Of a stretch of 64,000 nt of DNA, positions 24,063 through 31,366 are shown piece by piece. Below the pieces are notes generated by a model. It ran no database searches. It was not told the DNA's origin and saw nothing but the letters and a program-made list of their open reading frames with translations. Source of the DNA: Saccharothrix longispora (GTDB lineage: Bacteria > Actinomycetota > Actinomycetes > Mycobacteriales > Pseudonocardiaceae); contig NZ_NSDM01000013.1 of NCBI RefSeq assembly GCF_030852425.1, positions 264,738 to 328,737 of the forward strand, given 5' to 3'. Numbering within the stretch: position 1 is the stretch's first letter; each line of letters starts with the position of its first letter. The position numbers and the translations under genes were made by a program.

Positions 24063-24986
24063 ATGCACACGGAAAGCCTGCACGGCGTCGTCGGCGTAGA
24101 GGGACCGTTCGTCTCCGTGTTCCTGGACGTCGGCGAGCACGTGGACCTGCGTTGGCGGGCGATGCGCGACCAGCTCCAGGCCCAGGGCGCGGACGCGTAC
24201 CTGGTCGCCCTGGCGCACAACGCGATCACGTCCGGCGAAACACCGCGCGGCCTCGCCGGCCGGGGCCTGGTGGTGGGCGGCGGCAGGGTGCTGGTGGACC
24301 GCTACGTCCCGGTCCCGCCCGCCGGCTACACCGCCCGCTCCGGTCCGCTGCCCTACGTCCTGCCGCTGGTCGACCTCTCCGAACCCCTGCTCCCCCACGT
24401 GGTCGTCCAGGTGGACGAGCACGGCGCGGACCTCAGGGGCGTGGACCCGACCGGCCGCCCGGTGGCGGTGGCCTCGGTGGGCGCCCGCCGCCCGGACCGC
24501 CTGCTGGACGCCACCGAGGTGGCCGACGTGACCCAGGAGGCGACCTCCCTGGTCGACCGCCTGGACGCGCAACTGCTGGTCCTGGCCGGCTCGCTGAGCG
24601 GCAGGCGCTCCCTGCGGATCGCGCTCCCCACCCGCTACCACCACCTGGTGGTCGAGGTCGAGGGCCCGGCCGACCAGGCGGTCCTGCACCTCGCCGGCCG
24701 GGCGAACCAGGACGCCCGCCGGGCGGTGGTCGAGCGCTTCCGCGACGAGTCGGCCCGCCTCACCGGGCGGGCGGTCCACGGCCTGGGCGCCGTGACGGGG
24801 GCGCTGGAAGCGGGCCGCGTCTCGACGCTCCTGGTGAACGACACCCTGATCGGCTCGCGCGAGGTGGAGGGCGGTCGGGCGGACGAGGTCCTGCCGCTGC
24901 GCGCCATCGCGGCGGGGGCCGAGATCGTGGTGGTCGGCGGCGCGATCCGCCTGCACGAGGACGTCGGGGCGCTGCTGTCCGGGTGA
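24063..24986 (+). CDS. Vms1/baeRF-family protein (Rv2629-like)
   Basis: 307 residues from ATG 24063, preceded by AGGAGGG. The N-terminus (LHGVVGVEGPFVSVFLDVGE) and the central stretch ALPTRYHHLVVEVEGPADQ, followed by AVVERFRDESARLTGRAVHG and STLLVNDTLIG, match the actinobacterial family of Rv2629, a stress-induced relative of the eRF1-like Vms1/baeRF proteins. Family members resemble release factors and may rescue stalled or hibernating ribosomes, but this is not settled. No GGQ tripeptide is visible. It has its own SigB/SigF-like promoter and follows the sigma gene, suggesting a stress role. Confidence 0.75.
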   Translation: MHTESLHGVVGVEGPFVSVFLDVGEHVDLRWRAMRDQLQAQGADAYLVALAHNAITSGETPRGLAGRGLVVGGGRVLVDRYVPVPPAGYTARSGPLPYVLPLVDLSEPLLPHVVVQVDEHGADLRGVDPTGRPVAVASVGARRPDRLLDATEVADVTQEATSLVDRLDAQLLVLAGSLSGRRSLRIALPTRYHHLVVEVEGPADQAVLHLAGRANQDARRAVVERFRDESARLTGRAVHGLGAVTGALEAGRVSTLLVNDTLIGSREVEGGRADEVLPLRAIAAGAEIVVVGGAIRLHEDVGALLSG

Positions 24987-25072
24987 GCCGCCCGGCGGTG
25001 ACCGCCCGATCGTGTCCCGACCCCCGCGGCTCACGCGCGTCCCGCGCACGGCGGCCTCCGCGCGCGGGAGCC

Positions 25073-26074
25073 CTACCGCCTCTTCTTCTTCCCCAGCAGC
25101 CGGAGCACCGCCCGCTCCACCTCTTCCCGCTCCGCCGACCTCGGCCGGATGACCACCCCGTCCTGGAACGCCTTCACGACCCTCGGGTCGACGTAGGACT
25201 TCCTCGCCACCGCCGGGGTGTTGCCGAGGTGCTCCGACACCTCCCTCATGACCGCCGCCTCCACCCGCTTGCGGCCGCGCTGCGAGTCCGGCCTGCCCTC
25301 CCTGGCGAACGCCGCCGCCGCCAGCAGGGTCGCGTGCCACGTCCTCAGGTCCTTGACCGAGAACTCCGACCCCACCATCTCCTTGAACCTCTGGTTCACG
25401 TCGTCCGAGTCGACGTGCCCGCCGCCCGCGTCCGTCAGCAGTCGCTCGGCCGACCCCGACCGGCCCCGCAGCAGTGCCCGCACGGCGTTCGCCAGCGCCG
25501 CGTCCTCGACCTCGGTGCAGAACTCGATGCCGCCCTTCGCGGGGTAGCAGAAGTCGACGACGCTCCCCCGCACCGTGACGTGCGAGCACAGCAGCGTCGC
25601 CACGCCGTGCGTCCCGTTGTCCGCCGCGTACGTCTCGCCGCCGACGCGGAACACGCCCTGGTCGAGCACCGCCAGGGCCACCGCCAGGACCCGCTCCCGG
25701 GTGCGGCCGCGGCCGTCCAGGGCCTCGGCGACCTCCCGGCGGAACGCGGGCAGCGCGGGCGCCAGGGCCAGCACCCGGTCGTGCTTCTCCTCGTCCCGGT
25801 CCCGCCGCCACCGCTCGTGGTACAGGTACTGGCGGCGGCCGGCGGTGTCCGTGCCGACCGCCTGGATGTGGCCGTTCGGGTGCGGGCACACCCACACGTC
25901 GCGCCACGCCGGCGGGATGACCAGGGCTTCGACCCGCTCCCGCGACTCCTCGTCGACGGGGTTGCCCTCGGCGTCGGTGTAGCTGAACCCCCGGCCGCGC
26001 CGGCGGCGGTGCCAGCCCGGTGCGGACGGGTCGCTGCGGCGGAGTCTCACCAGGCGCGTGTTCCCGTAGCCCAT
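25073..26074 (-). CDS. DNA topoisomerase IB (poxvirus type)
   Basis: 333 residues from ATG 26074. The N-terminal domain begins VRLRRSDPSAPGWHRRRRGR and contains ALVIPPAWRDVWVCPHPNGH. The catalytic domain has YLYHERWRRDRDEEKHDRVL, LAVALAVLDQGVFRVGGETY, the VKDLRTWHAT motif with conserved Arg and His, and LGNTPAVARKSYVDPRVV with the nucleophilic tyrosine. It relaxes supercoils through a 3-prime phosphotyrosine link, without ATP. The C-terminus is very basic (LLGKKKRR). It is divergent from the YbdK-type gene, with only about 50 bases between the two starts. Confidence 0.9.
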   Translation of the reverse strand: MGYGNTRLVRLRRSDPSAPGWHRRRRGRGFSYTDAEGNPVDEESRERVEALVIPPAWRDVWVCPHPNGHIQAVGTDTAGRRQYLYHERWRRDRDEEKHDRVLALAPALPAFRREVAEALDGRGRTRERVLAVALAVLDQGVFRVGGETYAADNGTHGVATLLCSHVTVRGSVVDFCYPAKGGIEFCTEVEDAALANAVRALLRGRSGSAERLLTDAGGGHVDSDDVNQRFKEMVGSEFSVKDLRTWHATLLAAAAFAREGRPDSQRGRKRVEAAVMREVSEHLGNTPAVARKSYVDPRVVKAFQDGVVIRPRSAEREEVERAVLRLLGKKKRR

Positions 26075-26089
26075 GATCCGAAACTCGAT

Positions 26090-26115
26090 GGTTCGATTCC
26101 GCCCCGATCGGGTAT
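26090..26115 (+). promoter_or_regulatory. SigB/SigF-type promoter before the YbdK-type gene
   Basis: GGTTC (26090-26094), 15 bases, then GGGTAT (26110-26115). A start about 8 bases beyond the -10 would fall almost on the ATG at 26126, implying a leaderless or near-leaderless message. This also argues against the upstream ATG at 26114, which lies inside the -10 hexamer. Confidence 0.5.
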
Positions 26116-26125
26116 GTGGACCGGC

Positions 26126-27214
26126 ATGACACAGCCGTGGACGGTCGGGGTCGAGCAGGAGTTCCTGCTCGTGGACCCCGAATCCCGCCGACCCGTACCG
26201 CTGGCCGAGTCCGTGGCGCAGCACGCCGGGGCGCGGTTGGACGTGCAGCGGGAGCTGACGCCGTTCCAGATCGAGGTCGCCACGCCGGTGTGCGAGACCA
26301 CCGAGCAGCTGATGGAGCAGGTGCTGCTGGGCCGGACCCACCTGGCGAAGGCCGCGCACGCCGCGGGCTGCCGGCTGATGGCCTCGTCGGTGCCGCCGAT
26401 CGGCACGGCCGGGCCGCCGCCGGGCACGGACGACCCCCGCTACCGGCTGATGGAGTACTCCCACCGCAAGATGATCGGCGGCTCCGGCGTCTGCGGGATG
26501 CACGTCCACGTCGGCGTGCCGGACCCGGACACCGCGATCCGCATCGGCAACGCGCTGCGCCCGTGGCTCCCGACGCTGCTCGCGCTGAGCGCGAACTCGC
26601 CCATCGAGCAGGCCGAGGACACCGGGTACGCGAGCTGGCGGTCGATCGTCTGGTCGCGCTGGCCGATCAGCGGCCCGCCGCCGCACCTGGGGTCGGCCGC
26701 CGAGTACGAGGCGCGGGTCGCCGCGCTGGAGGCGACCGAGGTGTTGTTGGACACGGGCATGGTCTACTGGGACGTCCGGCCGTCCGAGCAGCACCCGACG
26801 GTCGAGGTGCGGGTCACCGACGTCCCGCTGACGGCGCACGAGGCGGTGGTGATCGCCGAGCTGATCAGGGCCTTCGCCCGGACCGCCGCCGAGTCGGCCG
26901 ACGCCGAGCGGGTGGACGACCTGCTGCTGAAGGCCGCCTACTGGCGTGCCTCGCGCGACGGCGTGGACGGCCTGGCGGTCGACCCGCGCGACGGGCGCCT
27001 GCTGCCCGCCCGCGATCTGGTGGCCGAGATGGCGCGCTGGTGTGAGAACGCTCTCGATGACGCGGGGGCGGTGTCCTTGGTCCAGGATCACCTGGAATGG
27101 TTGCGCAGTCACGGAAGTGGCGCGGCCCGGCAACGCCGCGCATTCGGAGCGTCACCGGACGCCCGTGAACTGGTGGACCTGGTCCTGGCCGAGACGGTCG
27201 ACGAGGGCCGTTGA
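26126..27214 (+). CDS. Carboxylate-amine ligase, YbdK-type (glutamate-cysteine ligase family 2)
   Basis: 362 residues from ATG 26126. The family signature is complete: TVGVEQEFLLVDPESRRPVP at the start, FQIEVATPVCETTEQLMEQV, the metal-binding CGMHVHVGVPDPDTAIRIGN, then SANSPIEQAEDTGYASWRSI and YWDVRPSEQHPTVEVRVTDV. YbdK enzymes join glutamate to cysteine weakly in vitro, and their true role is unclear. Actinobacteria use mycothiol and ergothioneine rather than glutathione, so a link to redox stress is plausible but inferred. It has a SigB/SigF-like promoter. Length and motifs are normal. Confidence 0.88.
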   Translation: MTQPWTVGVEQEFLLVDPESRRPVPLAESVAQHAGARLDVQRELTPFQIEVATPVCETTEQLMEQVLLGRTHLAKAAHAAGCRLMASSVPPIGTAGPPPGTDDPRYRLMEYSHRKMIGGSGVCGMHVHVGVPDPDTAIRIGNALRPWLPTLLALSANSPIEQAEDTGYASWRSIVWSRWPISGPPPHLGSAAEYEARVAALEATEVLLDTGMVYWDVRPSEQHPTVEVRVTDVPLTAHEAVVIAELIRAFARTAAESADAERVDDLLLKAAYWRASRDGVDGLAVDPRDGRLLPARDLVAEMARWCENALDDAGAVSLVQDHLEWLRSHGSGAARQRRAFGASPDARELVDLVLAETVDEGR

Positions 27215-27272
27215 GTACTACCGTGGAGTACGCGCCGCGTGGGCGGCGTTGGTGAGTGAGAGGAGAACCGGC

Positions 27273-27632
27273 GTGCCAGATCCCGCGGCGACGCTCGCTT
27301 CCGTGCGGGTCGAGAGGCCGGCGGACGGCGTGGTGGTGCTGCACGTGTCCGGTGAGTTGGACACGAGCAGCGCCGACGAGCTGGCCCGACCGCTGAAGGA
27401 GCACCTGGTCGAGAACGTGCGGGGGGTTGTCGTCGATCTCGGCGGCGTGCGCTTCCTCGGCTCGGCCGGACTGGAGTCGTTGGTCGTGGGCAACCAGCGC
27501 GCGGACTCCCTCGGGGTCGCGCTGGTGCTCGTCGCCACGACCCGGGCGACCGTGCGGCCGATCCAGGCGACCGGACTGGACGCGGTGTTCACCGTCGTCG
27601 GTTCGGTCGAGGAAGCGCTGGCCCGCTTCTAG
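27273..27632 (+). CDS. STAS-domain anti-anti-sigma factor
   Basis: 119 residues from GTG 27273, with AGGAG upstream. The STAS fold is recognisable: VVLHVSGELDTSSADELARP, VVVDLGGVRFLGSAGLESLV and LVATTRATVRPIQATGLDAV. The LGSAGLESL loop carries the serine that RsbW-type kinases phosphorylate. In the unphosphorylated state such proteins bind the anti-sigma factor and free the sigma factor. It is the natural partner for the RsbW-like protein encoded at 22799, although that protein's kinase motifs look degenerate, so it might answer to another kinase. Confidence 0.9.
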   Translation: MPDPAATLASVRVERPADGVVVLHVSGELDTSSADELARPLKEHLVENVRGVVVDLGGVRFLGSAGLESLVVGNQRADSLGVALVLVATTRATVRPIQATGLDAVFTVVGSVEEALARF

Positions 27633-27667
27633 GGCCTTCGGGCTCCTGGGGCACGGTCGACGACAGG

Positions 27668-27697
27668 GGGCACCGCTCTCACGCGAGAGCAGTGCCC
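27668..27697. terminator. Stem-loop after the STAS gene
   Basis: GGGCACCGCTCTC (27668-27680) pairs with GAGAGCAGTGCCC (27685-27697) with one mismatch around a 4-base loop. It lies 36 bases after the STAS gene and also after the convergent gene at 27757. Confidence 0.65.
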
Positions 27698-27756
27698 TCT
27701 CCGCGGTGCGCGGCTCCGGGCCGCGGACGAGAGCACCGCTCTGGAGCACCGGCTCC

Positions 27757-28098
27757 CTACAAGGAGCGGCGGACCGTCCTGATGGCGCAGCGCACCGCCC
27801 CCACCGGGGGCAGTGCGCCCTCCGGTGGGACGACCCAGCGGGACTCGACGGCGGGGATGCTGCGCGGTCCGCGCCAGTAGCGCACGTCCGGGGGCAGCAC
27901 GTGGTCCGGCGTCGGCTCCGGGTCGGGCCTCGCGAGGAACAGCCAGCGCAGGCGCGGGCCCGGGATCGCGAGGATCGGGCCCAGCGGGCCCGCGGAGCGG
28001 AGTTGGTGGCTGACCTCGGCGCCCCAACTGGCGGGTACCTCCACGGCGACCGCGCCCTCGGTCAGCACCAGCGAACCTTCGACGTGCCAACGTTCCAT
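27757..28098 (-). CDS. Hypothetical protein
   Basis: 113 residues from ATG 28098. No family was recognised. The sequence is Pro/Arg-rich with conserved-looking Trp residues (ERWHVEGSLVLTEG, PRLRWLFLARPDPEP, LPPDVRYWRGPRSIPA, SRWVVPPEGALPP). There is no signal peptide or membrane segment and no cysteine cluster. It looks like a compact soluble protein, possibly one beta domain. It is transcribed toward the STAS gene and shares the stem-loop at 27668. Third-position GC bias in this frame supports coding. Confidence 0.55.
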   Translation of the reverse strand: MERWHVEGSLVLTEGAVAVEVPASWGAEVSHQLRSAGPLGPILAIPGPRLRWLFLARPDPEPTPDHVLPPDVRYWRGPRSIPAVESRWVVPPEGALPPVGAVRCAIRTVRRSL

Positions 28099-28156
28099 GC
28101 CCGCCGATGCTCACGTGGTCCCGTGACGGGACTGTGTCCGCCCGCGGCGCGTCCCG

Positions 28157-28600
28157 TTAACCCTGCCCGATGTCCTCGAACCAGAGTTCGGGCCTGGCCG
28201 CGATGAAGTCGGCCATCATCCCGGCGCACCCCGGGTCGTCCAGCAGGGTGATGCGCACGCCGTGCTCGGCGAGCCAGTCGTGACCGCCGTGGAACGTGCG
28301 GGCCTCGCCGATCACCACGTGGGGGATGCCGAACTGGCGAACGAGCCCGGAGCAGTACCAGCACGGTGACAGCGTGGTGACCATGACCGTGTCCCGGTAG
28401 GACGCCCGGCGGCCCGCGTCGCGGAACGCGGCGGTCTCGGCGTGGGTGGAGGCGTCGCCGTCCTGGACCCGCCGGTTGTGACCGCGCCCGAGCAGCCCGC
28501 CGTCGGCGGTGAAGAGCGCCGCGCCGATCGGGACGCCGCCCTCCTCCAGTCCCGCGCGGGCTTCCGCCACGGCCACGGCCAGCATCTCGTGTGCGTCCAC
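28157..28600 (-). CDS. Cytosine/nucleoside deaminase, yeast Fcy1-like
   Basis: 147 residues from GTG 28600. The zinc site is complete: H53-A54-E55 and the PCWYC motif with C80 and C83. The surrounding text (LLGRGHNRRVQDGDASTHAE, TTLSPCWYCSGLVRQFGIPH, then ARPELWFEDIGQG at the very end) follows the yeast cytosine deaminase pattern more closely than bacterial TadA, including the WFEDIG C-terminus. It probably deaminates cytosine to uracil in pyrimidine salvage, or a related base. It is cytoplasmic. It stands between the hypothetical gene and the CHAT gene, with no evident operon. Confidence 0.87.
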   Translation of the reverse strand: MDAHEMLAVAVAEARAGLEEGGVPIGAALFTADGGLLGRGHNRRVQDGDASTHAETAAFRDAGRRASYRDTVMVTTLSPCWYCSGLVRQFGIPHVVIGEARTFHGGHDWLAEHGVRITLLDDPGCAGMMADFIAARPELWFEDIGQG

Positions 28601-28672
28601 GGGACCAACCTAGCCGGGACGGCGACCGGGACGACCCGGGAGCGCGGCGCGAGGACGGCGCGGGAGGCGCGG

Positions 28673-31297
28673 TCAGGCCCCGAAGCAGAGGAAGCCCGCG
28701 CTCGCCGCGTAGGCCTCGTGACCGGTGTCGCGGTGGGCCTCCTGCGCGCCGGCCAACGCCACCGCCGGCGGGTCGCCCTTCCCCAGCCTCCGGTGCAGGT
28801 CCACCATCAACGGCGTGGTCACCTCCGCCGGCACGGGCACGACCGGCGCGACCAGGGTCCGGGTGCCCAGGCCCAGCAACGCCGCCGTGAAGCCCATCAG
28901 CTCGTCCCCCGGCCGCACCGCCGACAGGCCCGAGTCGCACGCCGACAGCACGACCAGCGCGGGCGGGCGGCGCAGGCGCTCCAGGTCGTGGACGGTGAGG
29001 GGTCCGTCGGCCAGCTCCAGGGCGGAGAACAGCGGGTTGTCGGCGCGGAACGAGCCGTGCGCGGCGACGTGGGCCAGCGGCGCGCCGTCCATCGCGGCGG
29101 CCACCGCGTCGACCGTCGCGTCCGCGCCCACCAGCACCGAGGCCCCACCGGCGAGCGGCGCGATGGCGGCGATCTCGGTGGGCGCGGCGGGCAGCCGGGG
29201 GCCGGCGGCCAGCACCGCCCGGTCGTGCGGGACGGCGGACGACAGCGCCGCGCGCAGCCACACGGTCGCCGACGGCACCACGGTCACCGACCGCCCGCGG
29301 CAGCCGGGCAGCGCCGACCAGGGCAGGCCGCCGAGCTGGCCGGTGGGCGCGAGCACGAGCGGCCGGTCGTCGAGGCGCCGGCGCAGCGGGGCGAGCAGGC
29401 GGGTGTCGAGCAGCCGGGCGGTGTGGTCGGCCCCGCCGCGCACGGCGGTCCTGTCGAGGTGCCCGGGCAGGGTGACGAGCCGGTGCAGGGCGAACCTGAG
29501 CAGCCGCACCTCGCGCAGCGCCCCGTCGAGCGGTCCGAGCCGGTGCAGCGAGGCGCGTCCCCCGGCGACGACCACGGCCAGCAGGTCGCCGTCGTAGTCG
29601 ACGTACTCGACCAGCGCCCGCTCGCCGAGCGCCTGGGCGAGGTCGCGCACCGCGGGCGGCTTGAACACCGCGCCGCCGCCGCTGGTCTGCCGGGTCAGGT
29701 CGCGCACGCGCTGCTCGCCGCGCACCTGGCGCTGGCGCAGCCCGGCGGACGGCTTGCCGGCCAGCAGCGCGATCTCCAGGTCGGCGGTCACCGCGCGCAG
29801 CTCGGTGAGGGCGTCGGCGAGCCCGGAGTCCTCCGGCGGTCGGGCGGGCGTCATCCGCATGGCGCCCGCGCGCCACGCCTCCGCCCACGACAGCACGCGT
29901 CCCGCGTGGCCGCCGGCGACGGCCGCGCGCAACCCCTCGAACGCCAGCGCCTTGCCCTGGGCGCCGCTCGACGCGCGCAGCTCGACCGCGCCCAGCGACA
30001 CCCGGTACTCGTCGAGCAGCCCGAGCCCGCGGCGCAGCGCGATCTGCGCGCCGCGGGCGTTGCCGAGCAGGTCGCGGCGCAGCGCCTCCGCGTACCAGCC
30101 CTGCACCCGGTGCGCCGCCGTGCCGCCGCGCCGGGCCGCCCCCGCCGTGGTCAGCTCGGCCACGGCACGCCGCCGGTCGCCCAGGTCCCGGGCGACGAGC
30201 GCGGCGTCGACCCGTGCCTCCAGCCCCGCCATGCGCCAGCCGAAGTCCTCCAGCCGGGCCGCCACGCGCACGAGCGCGGTCACCAGCCCGCGGGTGCGCT
30301 GCCCGCTGAGGTAGGCGGCGCGCAGCTCGACGTGCCGGGCGCTCGCCTCCCACACCTCGCGCCGCTCCCGCCGGAAACCCTTGCGCGCCAGCACCGCCAT
30401 CTCCACGGCGCGCTCCAGGTCGCCCTCCAGCAAGGCGATGCGCGCCCGGTAGAACTGGGCCTCGGAGCGGGCCAGCACGAGGTCGCCGACCATCTCCTCC
30501 AGCGCCCGGTCGGCCGCCGCGCGGGCCTCTTCCAGCAGCGGCACGGACACCAGCAGCTCCAGCCGGTTGATCAGCAGCGCGGGCCGCGGCACGGCCAGCC
30601 GCCGGTACTCGCGCTCGGCCTCGGCGAACATCGTCAGGGCACGCGGCACGTCACCCGCGCGGGAGGCGGAGATGCCCGCGTTCCAGCGCACGTCGGCCAC
30701 GGCCAGCTCCTGGCCCAGCGACCGGTACAGGGCGGCGGCGCGGTCGAAGTCCTCGTCGGCCGCCTTCAGGCCGCCGGTGTAGGCGCGCAGCAGGCCGCGG
30801 TTGTTGCGGGCGCGGGCCTCGCCGAGCCGGTCGCCGGTGCGGCGGGCGGCCTCGATGGCCGAGTTGTACTCGCGCTGCGCCTCGTCGTAGCGGCACAGGT
30901 AGTGCAGCACGAGGCCGCGCTGCATGCGGGCGATGTCGGCGTCGCCGCCGTCGAGCGCGCCGACCGCCTCGTTGACCGCGCGCAGCGCCTGGGCGTGCCG
31001 GCCGGTGGTGGACAGCACGAACGCGAGGCTCACCCGGGCCAGCGCGGCGAGCCGCGCGGAACCGGCGCCCTCGGCGATGCGGACGGAGCGGCGCAGGTGC
31101 CGCAGCGCGCCGTCGAAGTCGTGCAGCTCGCGCAGCGACAGGCCGATGGCGCGTTCGGCGGTCGACGCCTCCTCGGCGTCGCCGGAGAGCCGCGCGGCCC
31201 GCAGCGCCGAACGGCCCATCTCGATCGCCGCGCGCGGGTCCCGTTGCCGGGCGTCCAGCGCCGCCGCGGCGGCGGATTCCGCTGCCACGAAACCCAC
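28673..31297 (-). CDS. TPR-CHAT caspase-like protease
   Basis: 874 residues from GTG 31297 (GTG 31288 is an alternative). About the first 560 residues are helical repeats of TPR type (SLRELHDFDGALRHLRRSVR, MQRGLVLHYLCRYDEAQREY, ARNNRGLLRAYTGGLKAADE). The C-terminal 280 residues are a CHAT domain of the caspase clan. The catalytic pair is H747 in HVAAHGSF and C787 in LSACDSGLS, with RTLVAPVVPVPAEV following. CHAT proteases are cytoplasmic and usually kept inactive until a partner or nucleic-acid sensor signals through the TPR part. It is divergent from the subtilisin/sigma unit at 31367-33761 with a shared 66-base control region. Its substrate is unknown; the small protein at 33297 is a candidate. 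Confidence 0.88.
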   Translation of the reverse strand: MGFVAAESAAAAALDARQRDPRAAIEMGRSALRAARLSGDAEEASTAERAIGLSLRELHDFDGALRHLRRSVRIAEGAGSARLAALARVSLAFVLSTTGRHAQALRAVNEAVGALDGGDADIARMQRGLVLHYLCRYDEAQREYNSAIEAARRTGDRLGEARARNNRGLLRAYTGGLKAADEDFDRAAALYRSLGQELAVADVRWNAGISASRAGDVPRALTMFAEAEREYRRLAVPRPALLINRLELLVSVPLLEEARAAADRALEEMVGDLVLARSEAQFYRARIALLEGDLERAVEMAVLARKGFRRERREVWEASARHVELRAAYLSGQRTRGLVTALVRVAARLEDFGWRMAGLEARVDAALVARDLGDRRRAVAELTTAGAARRGGTAAHRVQGWYAEALRRDLLGNARGAQIALRRGLGLLDEYRVSLGAVELRASSGAQGKALAFEGLRAAVAGGHAGRVLSWAEAWRAGAMRMTPARPPEDSGLADALTELRAVTADLEIALLAGKPSAGLRQRQVRGEQRVRDLTRQTSGGGAVFKPPAVRDLAQALGERALVEYVDYDGDLLAVVVAGGRASLHRLGPLDGALREVRLLRFALHRLVTLPGHLDRTAVRGGADHTARLLDTRLLAPLRRRLDDRPLVLAPTGQLGGLPWSALPGCRGRSVTVVPSATVWLRAALSSAVPHDRAVLAAGPRLPAAPTEIAAIAPLAGGASVLVGADATVDAVAAAMDGAPLAHVAAHGSFRADNPLFSALELADGPLTVHDLERLRRPPALVVLSACDSGLSAVRPGDELMGFTAALLGLGTRTLVAPVVPVPAEVTTPLMVDLHRRLGKGDPPAVALAGAQEAHRDTGHEAYAASAGFLCFGA

Positions 31298-31320
31298 CTT
31301 ATTACCAAGACCCCTGTGGT

Positions 31321-31334
31321 AGCTTGATCAAGCT
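31321..31334. promoter_or_regulatory. Palindrome in the CHAT/subtilisin divergent promoter region
   Basis: AGCTTGATCAAGCT is a perfect 14-bp palindrome, AT-rich against the background, centred between the starts of the TPR-CHAT gene (31297) and the subtilisin gene (31367). A regulator binding here could control both directions. No regulator gene of a classic repressor family is adjacent. Confidence 0.45.
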
Positions 31335-31366
31335 CGCACCTCCGTCGACGCTGCTGTGAGGCTGTG

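Noticed and set aside
26086..26104. GGTTCGATTCC looks like the T-arm of a tRNA
   Set aside because: No matching stems, anticodon arm or acceptor end could be drawn around it; it is better explained as the -35 region of the SigB/SigF-type promoter at 26090.
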